Source of the DNA: Streptomyces violaceorubidus
GTDB taxonomy: Bacteria > Actinomycetota > Actinomycetes > Streptomycetales > Streptomycetaceae
Assembly: GCF_000717995.1 (NCBI RefSeq)
Contig: NZ_JODM01000067.1
Location: forward strand, 1 to 8,906
Direction: 5' to 3'
Length of the DNA stretch: 8,906 nt
The notes under the pieces are model-generated. The model was not told the DNA's origin and searched no databases. It was given only the letters and a program-made list of their open reading frames with translations. Shown here piece by piece: positions 7,041 to 8,906 of the stretch. Every line of letters starts with the position of its first letter. Position 1 is the stretch's first letter. A program made the position numbers and the translations under genes.

Positions 7041-7581
7041 GCGGAGCGCGGAGATCCCGTACGTGCGGTCCTGGCTGAAGGCCCACGGGTTCGAGGTCCT
7101 GGACTGCCCGTACGACTTCAGCGGGCAGGGCGACGCCCTGGTCTGCGGCCGGCGTCTGTTCGTGGGCCACGGACAGCGGACCGATTTCCGGGTTCCGGGA
7201 CTGCTCGGCGAGCTGTACGGGTTCGAGGTCGTCCCCCTGCGGGTCAGCAGCGAGCGCTGCTACCACCTCGACCTGGCGGTGGGGGTGATCGGGCCCGACA
7301 CGGTGGCCTGGTGCCTTGAGGCGCTCGACCGCCCCAGCGTGGCCGTGCTGAGATCGCTCGATGTGGACGTCATCGAGGTCTCCGTCGAGGAGTCCGCCCG
7401 GTTCGCCCTGAACCTGGTCAGCGACGGACGGACCGTCACGATGACGCGCGGCGCCCCCGAACTGGCCGCCAGCTCCGCGAACGCGGGATGACCGTGGTCG
7501 AACTCCACACCGACGAGCTGCGCAAGGGGCGGCGGCGTCCGCTGCACGGCACTGACGCTGGACAACGACGTCCCGGCGTGA
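7027..7581 (+). pseudogene. Broken arginine deiminase/amidinotransferase-superfamily (DDAH-like) gene fragment
   Basis: Similarity starts around ERSAEIPYVRSWLKAHGFEV and continues with FSGQGDAL (7117-7140), LFVGHGQRTD, CYHLDLAVGVI (His codon 7264-7266), and a VEESARFALNLV block. The first frame then stops at TGA 7489-7491. Shifting frame near 7469 gives QLRERGMTVVELHTDELRKG; shifting back near 7527 gives GGGVRCTALTLDNDVPA and stop 7579-7581, with the expected catalytic Cys at 7543-7545. The pair is a one-base deletion plus a one-base insertion with no net change. Family enzymes hydrolyse or transfer guanidino groups of arginine derivatives and are usually about 260-290 residues; here only about 180 remain, with the N-terminal third missing. 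The frame is open upstream to an ATG at 6721 inside the giant gene, but that part shows no family similarity. Probably inactive; sequencing error in the two G/C-rich runs could explain the indels but not the missing N-terminus. Confidence 0.75.
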
Positions 7582-7662
7582 GGCGTCGCTCGCGTTGGGA
7601 TCTCCAGGAAAACTGCCCTCCGGAAAGGGTTCTCTCGGTAAAGGAACTTCCCAATCGTGTTG
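7582..7662. other. Short non-coding gap between the DDAH-like fragment and the IS110 transposase stop
   Basis: Eighty-one bases without a recognisable gene. It should contain one end of the IS110 element, since the transposase stop is at its right edge, but IS110 elements generally lack clear terminal inverted repeats and I cannot place the boundary. It has a few short inverted matches (for example CCCT/AGGG around 7616-7629), none convincing as a terminator. Confidence 0.4.
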
Positions 7663-8830
7663 TCAAGCCGCTCCCGTGACGGGAGATGAAGCATGAAAGC
7701 ACTGTTCGTCACGAAACATCGCCCACAGGACGTTGAGGCGCCGGCGTGCGAGTGCCAGCAGGGCCTGCTTGTGGCTCTTGCCCTCGCTCCGCTTCCGGTC
7801 ATAGCACGCCTTCGACACGGGGCAGCACTGAAGGCCGACCATGGCCGACAGGTACATGGTTCTCAGCAGACCCCGGTGGTAGCGCCGGGGGCGGCGCACG
7901 TTGCCGCTGACGCGTCCGGAGGCGTGTGGTCTGGGGGCCAGGCCGGCGAAGCTGGCCAAGCGGTCGGGGCTGCCGAAGGCGTCCATATCGCCACCGGTCG
8001 CGGCGAGGAACTCGGCTCCGAGCTTGGCTCCCATGCCGGGCAGGCTGCGGATTACCTCGGCGTACGGATGCTCGCGAAACTTGGCCTCGATCAGGGCGTC
8101 GAGTCGGCGATCTCCTCATCGAGAGCCATCACCCCCTTCGCGAGGCGGACCACCATGGTAGCGGCCAGCTTCTCGCCGGGCAGCGCGGTCTGCTGGGCCT
8201 GGGCGGCCTCCGCGGCCGTCTTCGCCAGTGCGGCGGCACCGCGGACTTTGCGGGTTCTTCAGCCACGTCTCGATCCGGCTCGCGCCTGCCCGACGGATCG
8301 CGGCCGGGGTCTGGTAACCGGCCAGCAGCCTCACCGGCCCCCGGTTCGTCAGTTCCAGGACCCGTTCCAACGCCGGGAAAATCTGCAGCAGTTGTGCGCG
8401 AAGGCGGTTGATCTGCCGGGTCCGGTCGAAGACCGCGTCCAGGCGCCGGGTGGTCAGGGTGCGCAGGTCGACGGCGATCTCGTCGCCCGGTCGCAGCATG
8501 CCCATATCGCGTCGGACGCGGGCCTGGTCAGCGATGACGAAGGCGTCCTTCGCGTCGGTCTTGCCCTCGCCGCCCTTGTAGGTGGCCCAGGCACGGTGGA
8601 CCGCCAGGCCCGTGAGGTAGGCGACCGGCTGGTCGTGGCTGACCAGCAGCCCGATCAACGGCGCCGCACCACCATGGTTAAGGTCCACAGCCCACAGCGC
8701 GTCGGCGGATATCTCCGGGACGTCGCCTATCAAGGCGAGCAGTTCATCTCTCGTCGTTCGCGACCCGGCGGGACAGCAGGCGCTTGCCGTCCGAGTTGAT
8801 CACCACACAGTGAGCGTTTTCAACGTGGCC
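7600..8830 (-). mobile_element. Decayed IS110-family insertion sequence (ends approximate)
   Basis: Identified by the transposase remnant that fills it; ends are estimates. The side downstream of the transposase stop falls somewhere in 7582-7662. On the upstream side, recognisable transposase sequence fades at about 8818. IS110 elements move by a DEDD-type recombinase guided by a non-coding bridge RNA located beside the transposase gene. For the IS110 group that RNA lies upstream of the gene, here at positions above about 8820, and is either lost or outside the window. No target duplication or terminal repeat was seen. Confidence 0.65.
7663..8818 (-). pseudogene. IS110-family transposase, frameshifted pseudogene
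   Basis: Four frame segments on the minus strand join into one IS110 transposase. Segment 1 (8818 to about 8750) encodes NAHCVVINSDGKRLLSRRVA. An extra base near 8749 leads to segment 2 (to about 8254), with WAVDLNHGG, the catalytic KTDAKDA (about 8543-8562), INRLRAQLLQIFPALER and GYQTPAAIRR. An extra base near 8253 leads to segment 3 (to about 8105), with TALPGEKLA and LAKGVMALDEEIA. A missing base near 8104 leads to segment 4 (to TGA 7663-7665), with SLPGMGAKLGAEFLAATGGD, a SGRVSGNVRRPRRYH block that holds the conserved Ser region, and ALARRRLNVLWAMF. These match the N-terminal DEDD and C-terminal Transposase_20-type domains in order. The opening GIDxGK motif with the first catalytic Asp is missing (GHVENAHC instead). 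It is therefore inactive unless the shifts are sequencing errors. Confidence 0.85.
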
Positions 8831-8906
8831 ACTGATCGGGTGACGGCGGTGATGCGAACCCGGGTGCGCAACGGACAGGGCTCCCGTGCCGTTGAGGGAG
8901 GTGTTC
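8819..8906. other. Right-edge sequence upstream of the IS110 remnant, no gene recognised
   Basis: No frame here continues the expected transposase N-terminus. The stretch includes the 8-bp palindrome GTGGCCAC (8825-8832) within a GTGGCCACTGATCGG context, which reminds me of the terminal region of other actinobacterial insertion sequences. That is only an impression. It may be a junction between the IS110 remnant and a second mobile element that continues past the window. Confidence 0.3.

Noticed and set aside
7671..7685. Perfect 6-bp hairpin CTCCCG-TGA-CGGGAG
   Set aside because: It sits inside the last codons of the transposase and encodes SPVTG, which fits the protein. At this GC content a short hairpin is unremarkable.
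7693..8799. A 368-codon + strand open frame
   Set aside because: It lies antisense to the IS110 transposase, whose minus-strand segments carry clear family motifs. The + translation resembles nothing.
1..8906. CRISPR array, tRNA or rRNA genes
   Set aside because: No short regularly spaced direct repeats and no tRNA- or rRNA-like sequence were seen. The only repeats are the protein-level ones in the giant gene.

Overview
The window is high-GC DNA with strong G/C bias at third codon positions, typical of a Streptomyces-like actinobacterium. The remnants of an IS110-family element read like streptomycete members of that family. With one very large orphan gene, one gene fragment and one decayed insertion sequence, it looks like accessory DNA (chromosome arm, island or plasmid). 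No housekeeping gene is present to place it further.

Left three quarters (1-6848, + strand): one uninterrupted reading frame, still open at the left edge, encodes the last 2273+ residues of a giant protein. Residues are numbered from the TTG at 27. The order is: a long disordered Pro/Ala/Gly/Ser-rich segment (1-393); three copies of a ~290-residue repeat (394-681, 752-1038, 1093-1388) separated by Pro/Ala-rich linkers; a segment of unknown function (1389-1581); an OTU-family cysteine protease domain with its Cys and His motifs (about 1582-1750); a short unit resembling the helicase-associated (HA) domain (1800-1863); a fourth repeat copy (1868-2153); and an acidic tail with four DxxFL-type motifs (2154-2273). 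Each large repeat seems to be built of three related sub-units that share a helical, HA-like skeleton, so the protein may carry 12-13 such units around a protease. I know of no described protein with this architecture, and it is the main point of interest.

Right quarter (6849-8906): debris. A possible minus-strand gene tail ends at 6909. Next comes a + strand fragment of an arginine deiminase/amidinotransferase-superfamily (DDAH-like) enzyme. It lacks its N-terminal part and is broken by a one-base deletion and a one-base insertion, yet still encodes its catalytic His and Cys motifs. From 7663 to about 8818, on the minus strand, lies an IS110-family transposase broken by three single-base shifts and lacking its first catalytic motif. 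Five indels within 1.3 kb, against none in 6.8 kb of giant gene, suggest that the giant gene is kept intact while its right flank decays.

No functional link between the giant gene and its neighbours can be seen. The partner genes, if any, would lie to the left of the window.
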